Below, piece by piece: positions 1-6,885 of a stretch of 12,868 bases of DNA. This DNA comes from Chloroflexota bacterium (GTDB lineage: Bacteria > Chloroflexota > Anaerolineae > UBA3071), in assembly GCA_014383605.1 (NCBI GenBank), contig JACNHM010000260.1, positions 1-12,868 of the forward strand. Reading direction: 5' to 3'. Under the pieces are notes generated by a model, which saw nothing but the letters and a program-made list of their open reading frames with translations, made no database searches and was not told the DNA's origin. Positions within the stretch are counted from its first letter, which is position 1. Each line of letters begins with the position of its first letter. The position numbers and the translations under genes are program-made.

Positions 1-602
1 TCATCGGCGCTGGCGTGCAGAGCCGCACGCAGTTGATGGCCCTGCAGGTGGCCAGGCCGGGCATCCAGGAGGCCGTGGTCTTCGACATCCGCCGTGACCG
101 TGCCCAGGCCTTTGCCGCCGAGATGAGCGAGCGTCTGGGCCTGGACATTCGCATTGCCAACAGCGCCGAGGAGGTAGTGCGCGGCGCCGAGATGCTGGTC
201 ACGGCCACCACCAACATCACGGAACCCATCGTGCGCCACGGCTGGCTGGCCCCCGGCAGCTACTACGCCCACGTCTCCGCCTACGAGTGCGAGTACGACG
301 TCCTCCGCCACGCCGACAAGGTGCTGGTGGACGACTGGGAGCTGGTCAAGGCGCGCATGTATTCGACGGTGGCCCTGATGTGGCGCGACGGCCAATTCGC
401 CGACGATGACCTCTACGCCGAGTTTGGCGAGGTGGTTGCCGGTCGCAAGTCCGGCCGGGAAACCGACGACGAGGTGATCATCTTCTCTCCCATCGGCCTG
501 GCGCTGCACGACGTGGCCGTGGCCAGCAGCATTTACAGGTCGGCCCAGGACAAAGGGATCGGCAAGAAGGTGACGCTGTGGGATGATCCTGTGTGGATGT
601 GA
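1..602 (+). CDS. Ornithine cyclodeaminase / mu-crystallin family protein, C-terminal part (5' end outside window)
   Basis: The reading frame is open from base 3 and ends with TGA at 600-602, so the 5' part is cut off by the window edge. The visible protein begins inside the Rossmann NAD(P)-binding fold with IGAGVQSR, matching the GxGxxxR-type dinucleotide loop of the family. It continues through a beta-alpha-beta region (VFDIRRDRA, then TATTN) to the family's C-terminal block DDEVIIFSPIGLALHDVAVA. Members are NAD(P)-dependent enzymes acting on amino acids or imines: ornithine cyclodeaminase (ornithine to proline plus ammonia), alanine dehydrogenase or ketimine reductase. The substrate cannot be chosen from this fragment. 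About 200 of the usual 320-360 residues are present. An amino-acid importer lies downstream, but a terminator and a separate promoter intervene. A second, broken copy lies at 5506-5976. The family assignment is firm; the exact reaction is not known. Confidence 0.88.
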   Translation, partial: IGAGVQSRTQLMALQVARPGIQEAVVFDIRRDRAQAFAAEMSERLGLDIRIANSAEEVVRGAEMLVTATTNITEPIVRHGWLAPGSYYAHVSAYECEYDVLRHADKVLVDDWELVKARMYSTVALMWRDGQFADDDLYAEFGEVVAGRKSGRETDDEVIIFSPIGLALHDVAVASSIYRSAQDKGIGKKVTLWDDPVWM

Positions 603-604
603 GG

Positions 605-620
605 GCCTCTCTGCCGAGGC
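605..620 (+). other. Small hairpin after the cyclodeaminase stop, kept in both gene copies
   Basis: GCCTC (605-609) pairs with GAGGC (616-620), and the flanking GAGGG/CCCTC at 601-605 and 623-627 can extend it. The same bases follow the stop of the truncated copy at 5974-6002, so this is the 3' limit of the clearly duplicated segment. There is no T-run. It may be mRNA 3'-end structure or simply part of the duplicated block. Confidence 0.4.
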
Positions 621-647
621 GACCCTCCTAGCAGTGGACGTAAACCG

Positions 648-690
648 AGCGGGCGCCTGCAACTTTCCTTGGGCGGAGGCACCCGCTTTT
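648..690 (+). terminator. Probable rho-independent terminator of the cyclodeaminase gene
   Basis: AGCGGGCGCCT (648-658) pairs with AGGCACCCGCT (677-687) with a single C/A mismatch, enclosing an 18-base loop. The right arm runs directly into TTTT (687-690). It lies about 45 bases after the stop codon. The loop is longer than usual and the T-run short, so termination strength is uncertain. The truncated downstream copy does not keep this hairpin. Confidence 0.6.
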
Positions 691-886
691 GCTTGAGCCG
701 AGCTACGCCGTGTCTGCATCGGCAATTGATTGCATCAAGGCTTGGTTGGACAACCGCTCCTGGGTGCTGATCTGGCCTGACCTAGACAGACGGCTCTGCC
801 ATATCACCGCCGAGGCCGGTTTGGCGGCCGAAGCTCAAGAACTGGTGGACACGAATCGCCAGGCAGTCACGGAGATCCAAGGATGA
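689..886 (+). CDS. Doubtful small hypothetical ORF (65 aa)
   Basis: A 65-codon frame starts at TTG 689, preceded by GGAGG (675-679) nine bases upstream, and ends at TGA. I do not recognise the product. It is a soluble, mixed-composition sequence with no signal peptide, membrane segment or obvious motif. The middle (AWLDNRSWVLIWPDLDRRL) is rich in Trp and charged residues and the C-terminus looks helical. Two points argue against it: its start codon lies in the T-run of the putative terminator, and its ribosome site would be buried in the hairpin's right arm. It could be a remnant of a larger gene. It is listed because it is the only candidate in the 603-920 spacer. Confidence 0.22.
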   Translation: MLEPSYAVSASAIDCIKAWLDNRSWVLIWPDLDRRLCHITAEAGLAAEAQELVDTNRQAVTEIQG

Positions 887-920
887 CCAGCAAAACATAA
901 CGATGGCGAAGGGCAGGGGT

Positions 921-949
921 TTGACTCTCTGGCCAAGATGTGGTATCAT
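921..949 (+). promoter_or_regulatory. Sigma-70-type promoter for the amino-acid ABC transporter operon
   Basis: TTGACT (-35, 921-926) and TATCAT (-10, 944-949) are separated by 17 bases, with a TGG extended -10 triplet before the hexamer. Transcription should begin near 956, giving a leader of about 190 bases before the binding-protein ATG at 1145. The -35, the extended -10 and the flanking bases are almost identical to the promoter at 6214-6242. Confidence 0.72.
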
Positions 950-1093
950 TCATCCGGATCCTACTCCCATTCCGGTTGTGTCTAACAGAGGATGCTCTGG
1001 TGTACCCTCACCACGTGCTCAACGGGGAGGTGATGACGGGCACGCGAACAGCGCAGCACAGGGATGTCCCCCCTGATCGAGTTCCCTCGCCGT

Positions 1094-1115
1094 CCGGGAA
1101 ACGGCAGTTTCCTGG
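1094..1115 (+). promoter_or_regulatory. Leader stem-loop just upstream of the binding-protein ribosome site
   Basis: CCGGGAAAC (1094-1102) and GTTTCCTGG (1107-1115) form a 9-bp stem with one G-U pair and a GGCA loop. It ends 18 bases before the AGGAGG at 1134-1139. An alternative hairpin, GCCGT (1089-1093) with ACGGC (1101-1105), overlaps it and would exclude it. The rest of the 950-1140 leader holds no recognised riboswitch or leader peptide. The role is unknown; it may affect translation initiation or mRNA stability. Confidence 0.4.
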
Positions 1116-1144
1116 ACCAGATACCCTTTCAGTAGGAGGTTCCA

Positions 1145-2200
1145 ATGTCTACGAAAAGATTGTGGGCTCTGCTGGTAGTGCTGCTTCTGATCCTGGCTGC
1201 CTGTGCGCCGCCAGCGGAGCAGCCGAAAGAGGAGCCCGTCGCGGGAGCACTCAAGGGGCGACTCCAGCTCATCAAAGATCATGGATACGTCATCTGCGGC
1301 TGCAACGCGGAATTGCCTGGTTTTGGCTACTTGAACCCTCAGGGCGAGTTCGAAGGTTTTGACGTAGATTTTTGCCGAGCCATCGCCGCAGCCGTCTTTG
1401 GTGACGCCACCAAAGTAGAGTTTCGTCCGCTGACCGCGGCTGAGCGGTTGCCGGCCCTGCAGACGGGCGAGATAGACGTGTTGATCCGCAACACGACCTG
1501 GACCCTGACCCGAGACTCGGCCAATGAGGTAGACTGGGCCGCAGTGACGTTCTACGATGGTCAGGGTATGATGGTCCCGGTGGCCACCGGCTGGCAGACG
1601 CTGGAGGACATGGAAGGCGCTACAGTCTGCACCACCACCGGCACAACCACGGAGATGAACCTGGCCGATGCCTTCCGCTCGCGGGGCCTGGAGTATACCC
1701 CTTTGCTCTTCGAGAAGACCCAGGACACAGCGACGGCCTACGAAGAGGGCCGCTGTGACGGGCAGACGTCCGACAAGTCACAGCTCGCTGCGCTGCGCTC
1801 GGCCATGGCCAACCCCCAAGACCACGTCATCCTGGACGTCACCATGTCTAAGGAACCCTTGGGGCCGCTGACCGCCCATGGCGACAATCAGTGGAACGAT
1901 GCCGTGCGCTGGATTGTCTGGGGCATGATGCAAGCGGAGGAATCGGGCGTGGACTCCCAGAACGTGGACGCTATGCTGGGCAGCACCGACCCGACCATCC
2001 AGCGCTTGCTGGGCGTTTCGGGCGAGTTGGGCACTTCCCTGGGCCTGAGCAACGATTTCATGGTCAAGGTTCTCAAGGCGGTGGGCAATTACGAGGAAGT
2101 CTACATGCGACACCTGGGGCCGGACGGCCTGAACATTCCTCGGGGCCCCAACCGCCTGTGGACCGAGGGCGGGCTGCTGTATTCCATGGCCTTCCGCTAG
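1145..2200 (+). CDS. aapJ: Amino-acid ABC transporter substrate-binding lipoprotein (AapJ/BztA type)
   Basis: This is the extracytoplasmic receptor that captures amino acids for the importer encoded downstream. The 351-aa product starts at ATG 1145 with AGGAGG (1134-1139) five bases ahead. Residues 1-20 are a lipoprotein signal peptide with lipobox LAAC (lipidated Cys20). A short Pro/Glu linker precedes the type-3 solute-binding fold. Residues 71-84 match the family-3 signature (GFDVDFCRAIAAAV), and RNTTWTLTRD, GTTTEMNLAD and SKEPLGPLTAHGDNQW are blocks I recognise from AapJ/BztA proteins, which bind a broad set of L-amino acids. Length is normal for AapJ. A Cys anchor rather than a free periplasmic form fits a cell without a classic outer membrane, but this is inference. 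It heads the four-gene operon, and a stem-loop separates it from the first permease. Confidence 0.93.
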   Translation: MSTKRLWALLVVLLLILAACAPPAEQPKEEPVAGALKGRLQLIKDHGYVICGCNAELPGFGYLNPQGEFEGFDVDFCRAIAAAVFGDATKVEFRPLTAAERLPALQTGEIDVLIRNTTWTLTRDSANEVDWAAVTFYDGQGMMVPVATGWQTLEDMEGATVCTTTGTTTEMNLADAFRSRGLEYTPLLFEKTQDTATAYEEGRCDGQTSDKSQLAALRSAMANPQDHVILDVTMSKEPLGPLTAHGDNQWNDAVRWIVWGMMQAEESGVDSQNVDAMLGSTDPTIQRLLGVSGELGTSLGLSNDFMVKVLKAVGNYEEVYMRHLGPDGLNIPRGPNRLWTEGGLLYSMAFR

Positions 2201-2231
2201 TCAGTTAACAACATCAGCAGAGGTGCAACAG

Positions 2232-2271
2232 GTGCAGCCCGATGGGCTGGCAAGGTCACATCGGGCTGCAC
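2232..2271 (+). promoter_or_regulatory. Perfect 13-bp stem-loop between binding protein and first permease
   Basis: GTGCAGCCCGATG (2232-2244) and CATCGGGCTGCAC (2259-2271) are exact inverse complements around a 14-base loop. No T-run follows, and the permease ribosome site (AAGGAA, 2281-2286) starts ten bases later. In other importer operons, hairpins here protect the binding-protein mRNA or attenuate read-through, so that receptor outnumbers permease. That role is inferred. Confidence 0.62.
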
Positions 2272-2291
2272 GCTTCTCAGAAGGAACCGGC

Positions 2292-3482
2292 ATGAGTCAG
2301 CGTGTAGCGGCGGCTGAACACCACGAAGCAGTGCCTTTCTGGCGTGACGAGCGCGTGCTCAAAGTGCTGGCCCAGGTCGTGTTCGTGGTTTTGGTGCTGG
2401 CTCTGGGCGCATGGATGCTCTCCAACTACCGGGCGCGGGGTCGCACCTTCAGCTTTGGCTTCTTGGACGAAGAAGCCAGCTTCGACCTGGCAGAGGGCAT
2501 TGCCTTCAGCCCCACCGACTCCTATGCCCGGGCTTTCCTCGTCGGCGTGGTGAACACCCTCCGCGTGGCCGGTCTGGGCATCGTTCTGGCCACCCTGCTC
2601 GGCCTGGTGACAGGCATTTCTCGGCTGTCCGGCAACTGGCTGTTGAGCAGGAGCGCCAGCATCTACATCGAGATCGTTCGCAACACCCCCCTGTTGGTGC
2701 AGCTTTTTTTCCTGTACTTCGCCGTCATTCTCAAGCTGCCCGATTTGCGTGATCCTCTGGTGTTGCCCGGCCCCACCTTTCTGAGCAATCGCGGCATTGT
2801 GCTGCCCTGGCCTCGCCTTGCGCCCCCGTTCGGTTCATGGTGGCCCTTCCTCGTCGTGGCCCTGATCGGGGCTGTGGTGCTGCTCATCTTGCGACAGCGC
2901 GGTGTACAACGCACTGGCCGCCCCAGCTTCAGCCTGTTCTGGGCAGCGCTTCCCCTGGTCGTCATCCCCGCCTTCGGTTGGCTGCTGATCCCCGGTCACC
3001 CTCTCAGGCTCGACTTGCCGGAACTGGTCTCCAGGTCTGGCGGGGTGCTCAAAGTCATCGGCGGCACGACGCTTTCGCCAGAGTTCACTGCGCTGCTGCT
3101 CGGCCTGGTGGTCTACACCGGGGCCTTCATCGCTGAAGTCGTGCGGGCCGGCATTCTGGCCGTGCCCCCGGGACAGACCGAGGCCGCCAGGGCCCAGGGC
3201 TTCACGGAGGGGCAGATATTACGACTGATCGTCCTGCCTCAGGCTCTGCGCGTGATCATCCCGCCACTGATCAGTCAATACCTGAATCTGGCCAAAAACT
3301 CCAGCCTGGCCATTGGCATTGGCTTCCTGGATCTCTATGCTGTGTCCAACACCATGCTGAACCAGTCCGGTCGCGTGGTAGAAGTCTTCCTGATGATCAT
3401 GGGCAGCTATCTCTCGATCAGCCTGACCATCTCGCTGATCATGAACATCGTCAACCGACGCGTCCAGATCGTGGAGAGATGA
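2292..3482 (+). CDS. aapQ: Amino-acid ABC transporter permease (AapQ/BztB type)
   Basis: First membrane subunit of the importer, 396 aa. I start it at ATG 2292 because AGAAGGAA (2279-2286) lies six bases ahead; a GTG at 2223 would put the intergenic hairpin inside the gene. A hydrophobic segment near residues 23-44 is followed by a long extracytoplasmic stretch. The HisM-type permease domain then begins at VVNTLRVAGLGI, and IEIVRNTPLLVQLFFLYF is the typical HAAT/PAAT permease block. Extra segments in the middle (about 180-245) make it longer than simple 220-aa permeases, as in AapQ/BztB. The EAA loop that docks on the ATPase begins near residue 297 (EAARAQGF, then LPQALRVIIP). The stop overlaps the next gene's start by 4 bp, indicating translational coupling. 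Confidence 0.92.
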   Translation: MSQRVAAAEHHEAVPFWRDERVLKVLAQVVFVVLVLALGAWMLSNYRARGRTFSFGFLDEEASFDLAEGIAFSPTDSYARAFLVGVVNTLRVAGLGIVLATLLGLVTGISRLSGNWLLSRSASIYIEIVRNTPLLVQLFFLYFAVILKLPDLRDPLVLPGPTFLSNRGIVLPWPRLAPPFGSWWPFLVVALIGAVVLLILRQRGVQRTGRPSFSLFWAALPLVVIPAFGWLLIPGHPLRLDLPELVSRSGGVLKVIGGTTLSPEFTALLLGLVVYTGAFIAEVVRAGILAVPPGQTEAARAQGFTEGQILRLIVLPQALRVIIPPLISQYLNLAKNSSLAIGIGFLDLYAVSNTMLNQSGRVVEVFLMIMGSYLSISLTISLIMNIVNRRVQIVER

Positions 3483-4546
3483 GTATGGCGGCACAACCTG
3501 AAACGCTGATGCCCCCGCGCAGCGAAGTTGGCCTGCCAGGCTGGCTGAAGAGAAATCTGTTCAGCACCTGGTACAACGCGCTGTTCACCCTCTTCTCGCT
3601 GGCCCTTATCTACCTCGTCTTGCGAGCCATCGGCACCTGGGCCGTGCGGGATGCGCGTTGGGAAGTGATCACGACCAACATCAAAGTCTTCATGGTCGGC
3701 CGCTATCCCGGCGGGGAGACCTGGCGAGTGTGGGCCAGCCTGGGCATCCTCGTGCTTCTGGCAGTGCTCACCTGGACATTGCGCAGAATGCAGGGCAACC
3801 CGCCGTGGCGCTGGCTGGTGCTGGGCTGGGTGCTCTCTTTTCCTCTCATCGGCATCCTGCTGCGGGGCTTCTCTCGCCAGAGCCCGTTTCTGCCGCAAGT
3901 GTCAGAGGACATGTGGAGTGGGCTGTTGCTGACCTTCGTCCTGGCTATCGTCGGCATCGTGGCCTCATTCCCGCTGGGCGTGCTGCTGGCGCTGGGCCGG
4001 CGCAGCAAGCTGCCGGTCATCAAAGTGTTGTGCACCGTGTACATCGAGACGATCCGCGGCGTCCCCCTCATCAGCGTGCTCTTCATGAGCCAGTTGATGC
4101 TGCCGCTTTTCCTGCCGCCGGAACTGCGGTTCAGCACCGTCTTACGGGCGCTCACGGGCATGACCCTGTTTAGCGCCGCCTATACCGCAGAGAACGTGCG
4201 CGGAGGGCTGGCAGCCATCCCCATAGGCCAGTACGAAGCGGCCAGGGCGGTGGGTTTGAACGAGGCGCTGGTGATAGGACTGGTCGTGTTGCCCCAGGCG
4301 CTACGCGTGGTGATCCCGGCCATTGTGGGGCAGTTCATCAGTCTGTTCAAGGACACGTCGTTGGTGGTCATTGTCGGCCTGCTGGATTTGCTGGGCATTG
4401 CCAAGGCCGTGACCGGCCAGCGGGCATTCATCGGCTTGCAGCGGGAGGTCTACTCCTTCTCCGCAGTCATCTATTTCGCCTTCTGCTATGCGATGTCCTA
4501 TGCCAGCCGTCGCTTGGAACGGACTCTGGGCGTAGGGGAGCGATAG
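3479..4546 (+). CDS. aapM: Amino-acid ABC transporter permease (AapM/BztC type)
   Basis: Second membrane subunit, 355 aa, starting at ATG 3479 inside the ATGA overlap with the previous stop; ATG 3485 is an alternative. Hydrophobic segments near residues 35-52, about 80-100 and about 112-130 precede the conserved permease domain (WSGLLLTFVLAIVGIVASFP onward). YIETIRGVPLISVLFM is the family block corresponding to IEIVRNTPLLVQ in the partner. The EAA motif begins at residue 253 (YEAARAVGL, then LPQALRVVIPAIVGQ). With the preceding permease it forms the heterodimeric channel. Length and order match AapM/BztC. An octamer repeat array follows directly before the ATPase gene. Confidence 0.92.
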   Translation: MSMAAQPETLMPPRSEVGLPGWLKRNLFSTWYNALFTLFSLALIYLVLRAIGTWAVRDARWEVITTNIKVFMVGRYPGGETWRVWASLGILVLLAVLTWTLRRMQGNPPWRWLVLGWVLSFPLIGILLRGFSRQSPFLPQVSEDMWSGLLLTFVLAIVGIVASFPLGVLLALGRRSKLPVIKVLCTVYIETIRGVPLISVLFMSQLMLPLFLPPELRFSTVLRALTGMTLFSAAYTAENVRGGLAAIPIGQYEAARAVGLNEALVIGLVVLPQALRVVIPAIVGQFISLFKDTSLVVIVGLLDLLGIAKAVTGQRAFIGLQREVYSFSAVIYFAFCYAMSYASRRLERTLGVGER

Positions 4547-4550
4547 GGTC

Positions 4551-4638
4551 GGTAGATCGGGAAATTGGGAGCTTGGGAGACTGGGAAGTAGACCAATCTA
4601 CCAATTTACCAACCTACCAGTCTACCAGTGTACCGATT
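4551..4638 (+). repeat. Octamer tandem repeat built as an inverted array
   Basis: Eleven consecutive 8-bp units fill 4551-4638. The first five are G-rich (GGTAGATC, GGGAAATT, GGGAGCTT and so on). The last six are the C-rich counterpart (GACCAATC, TACCAATT, TACCAACC, TACCAGTC and so on). The reverse complement of the right half matches the left half over about 34 positions with scattered mismatches, so the RNA can fold into a long imperfect hairpin. It lies inside the operon, 25 bases upstream of the ATPase start, and has no long ORF. Confidence 0.8.
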
Positions 4639-4662
4639 ATACCAGCACTCAGGTGAAGGATC

Positions 4663-5424
<762 letters not shown>

Positions 5425-5505
5425 CCGCTGCCCCCGCAGTCCTGACCAACAGAGAAACGTGAACCGGGCAGAGGCCCTGACTCGTCCGAACCAAGGCACC
5501 CGCCC

Positions 5506-5976
5506 TTGTTGGCTCAACCGGGGTGCGCGGCTACGAAGAAGATATCCCTGCAATGGGAGTGGGATGATCTGCCGCCAGGGGAGCAGCGCAACCACCTCAA
5601 CCTCATGCCCGGCTACGTCGGCGGCCGCTTCAATGCCGCCGGTCTCAAAGCCATCGCCAGTTTTCCCCGCAACCCCTTTAAGCACGGTCTGCCGCGCGCC
5701 TCTGCGCTCATCACTCTGCAGGACGTCGAGCTGGGGCTGCCCAGGGTGGTGATGGATGGCACGCTGATCAGCGCCATGCGCACCGGCGCGGTGAGCGGCG
5801 TGGGGGCCAGGTATCTGGCGCGGGAGGACGTGACCAGCGTGGGCCTCATCGGCGCTGGCGTGCAGAGCCGCACGCAGTTGATGGCCCTGCAGGTGGCCAG
5901 CAGCATCTACAGGTCGGCCCAGAGCAAAGGGATAGGGCAGAAGGTGACGCTGTGGGATGATCCTGTGTGGATGTGA
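5506..5976 (+). pseudogene. Truncated ornithine cyclodeaminase/mu-crystallin paralogue with internal deletion
   Basis: A 156-codon frame can be read from TTG 5506 (open back to 5446). Recognisable family sequence starts near ISLQWEWDDLPP and runs through GLPRASALITLQD, MDGTLISAMRTGAVSG and IGAGVQSRTQL, so roughly the first 45-50 family residues are missing. At LQVASSIYR it jumps from the Rossmann loop to the C-terminal tail. Bases 5846-5900 equal 1-55 exactly and 5893-6002 match 519-628 with about six differences. Relative to the first copy, 471 bp (157 codons, in frame) are gone between the two GTGGCCAG octamers at 48-55 and 519-526. Most of the NAD-binding fold is lost, so activity is not expected. 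The visible frame is otherwise undamaged, which suggests a recent event. It lies 81 bases after the ATPase gene. Confidence 0.88.
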
Positions 5977-6085
5977 GGGCCTCTCTGCCGAGGCGACCCT
6001 CTGAGAGTGGATGGAAATCTGACAGATGCTCGCGGACGCCAGGGGGATCGTTCTGAAGTGTAGGAGAAGAGAGCAGCACATCGCT

Positions 6086-6147
6086 GTCGGCGGAAAAGCG
6101 GAAAGACAGGGCTGTTCATTTTTCGCTGGTTCCGCTGTTCCGCTGAC
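6086..6147 (+). repeat. Octamer-based inverted repeat
   Basis: GCGGAAAAGCGGAA (6090-6103) faces TTCCGCTGTTCCGC (6130-6143), inverse complements at 13 of 14 positions. Each arm consists of two 8-bp units, and GTC/GAC outside extends the pairing. The 26-base loop is T-rich (CATTTTTCGC). It lies in the non-coding stretch 5977-6213, where I see no other feature apart from the duplicated tail to 6002. Confidence 0.6.
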
Positions 6148-6213
6148 GCGGTGGGGCAGGGTGCAACCAAGATTCCCTACGATTCCGAATGATACCCACA
6201 GCCTTGAAGGAGT

Positions 6214-6242
6214 TTGACTCAGCCTTCAGGATGTGGTATCAT
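6214..6242 (+). promoter_or_regulatory. Sigma-70-type promoter for the nucleotidyltransferase gene
   Basis: TTGACT (6214-6219), 17 bases, then TGG plus TATCAT (6237-6242). The pattern around it (TTTGACTC, then GATGTGGTATCATTC) repeats that of the transporter promoter at 920-951. The predicted start near 6249 lies after the GTG at 6233, which rules out that codon as the start of the gene. Confidence 0.68.
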
Positions 6243-6277
6243 TCTTGACGCTGGCTGCCACGCTCAGGGCACACGCC

Positions 6278-6604
6278 ATGCTAAGGAATCGGATACACGT
6301 GCTGAAAACGGAAGAAGGCAAGATTCCAACAGTTTTTCGGGAAGACATCCGCCGCGCGGTGAGGGTACTCAAGACGGCGGGATGTGTCCGCGTCTTCCTG
6401 TTCGGCTCTCTTGCCGAAGGACAAAGCGGCGATAGATCGGATATTGACTTGGCCATCCAAGGCTGCCCCCGGGGCGAGTTTTTTCACCTTTGGGGTAGAT
6501 TGCTTATGGAACTAGACCACCCCGTTGATTTGGTGAATCTGGACAAGCAGGTCGCCTTCGCCCAGCATCTGGAAAAAGAAGGAGGGCTTCTCCAAGTTGG
6601 CTGA
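6278..6604 (+). CDS. MNT-type nucleotidyltransferase domain protein (MntA-like antitoxin)
   Basis: Small nucleotidyltransferase of 108 aa from ATG 6278 (AGGG at 6266-6269 upstream); GTG 6299 behind TAAGGA (6282-6287) is an alternative giving 101 aa. The canonical GSx10DxD motif is complete: Gly43-Ser44 and Asp55/Asp57 (LFGSLAEG, SDIDLAI), with a third acidic residue at Asp84 in HPVDLVNL. In studied MntA/HepT pairs this enzyme adds AMP to a tyrosine of the HEPN ribonuclease HepT and silences it. The C-terminal FAQHLEKEGG block is common in this subfamily. The next frame begins inside its last codons and resembles the start of HepT but is truncated, so this may be an orphan antitoxin. The catalytic residues look intact. 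Confidence 0.8.
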   Translation: MLRNRIHVLKTEEGKIPTVFREDIRRAVRVLKTAGCVRVFLFGSLAEGQSGDRSDIDLAIQGCPRGEFFHLWGRLLMELDHPVDLVNLDKQVAFAQHLEKEGGLLQVG

Positions 6605-6737
6605 GAAGGTCGTTCCTCAAGTGGTGTTCGAGATTGGCCAGGTTGACCACCTACTCGAGACCTATGCTGATCTGCTGTACGACTTCCTTGACCATGTGGC
6701 GGAACGTCGCCGGAGGAGAGAGCCAGGCGCTTCATGA
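6597..6737 (+). pseudogene. Truncated HepT-like (HEPN) partner, 46 aa, not a complete gene
   Basis: TTG 6597 lies 11 bases after AAGGAGG (6579-6585), the best ribosome site in this region, and overlaps the nucleotidyltransferase by 8 bp, the usual coupling in MNT/HepT pairs. The 46 codons read as helical sequence, QVVFEIGQVDHLLETYADLL, resembling the first helix of HepT-like proteins, then basic residues (ERRRRRE) and TGA at 6735-6737. HepT proteins are normally about 110-140 aa and carry an Rx4-6H active site, which is absent here. I read it as a 3'-truncated toxin gene. The family call rests on position and one helix, so it is moderate. Confidence 0.45.
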
Positions 6738-6812
6738 GTCAGATTCCCACCCGTAAGCCAACAGCAAGCCGCTGATGGCAGACGGCCAACAATAGATGGC
6801 AGCAGGAAATGT

Positions 6813-6870
6813 TGCAAACGTCACGGGGACTTATGGCTTTTCTCGGCCAATGTCCCCGCTTCTGTTTGCA
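6813..6870. repeat. Interrupted long palindrome between the MNT/HepT remnant and the YhaM-like gene
   Basis: Three nested arms pair: TGCAAAC (6813-6819) with GTTTGCA (6864-6870), CGGGGAC (6824-6830) with GTCCCCG (6852-6858), and TGGC (6834-6837) with GCCA (6846-6849). They are separated by small internal loops. It lies 15 bases past the stop of the leftward gene, so it could end leftward transcription, but no T-run follows on either strand. A small non-autonomous mobile palindrome is the alternative. The rest of 6738-6885 shows nothing else. Confidence 0.55.
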
Positions 6871-6885
6871 CAGCAGCGGGCAGAG

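Noticed and set aside
950..1140. Known riboswitch or leader peptide for the importer operon
   Set aside because: I see stem-loops but no recognised aptamer core, and no short frame with a run of one amino acid ahead of a terminator/antiterminator pair.
2223..2291. Upstream GTG start of the first permease
   Set aside because: It would place the 13-bp intergenic hairpin inside the gene and has no good ribosome site. ATG 2292 has AAGGAA at the right distance.
4551..4662. Independent promoter for the ATPase gene
   Set aside because: The only AT-rich stretch (GATTATACC near 4635) has no -35 match at a suitable distance, and the spacer is repeat sequence.
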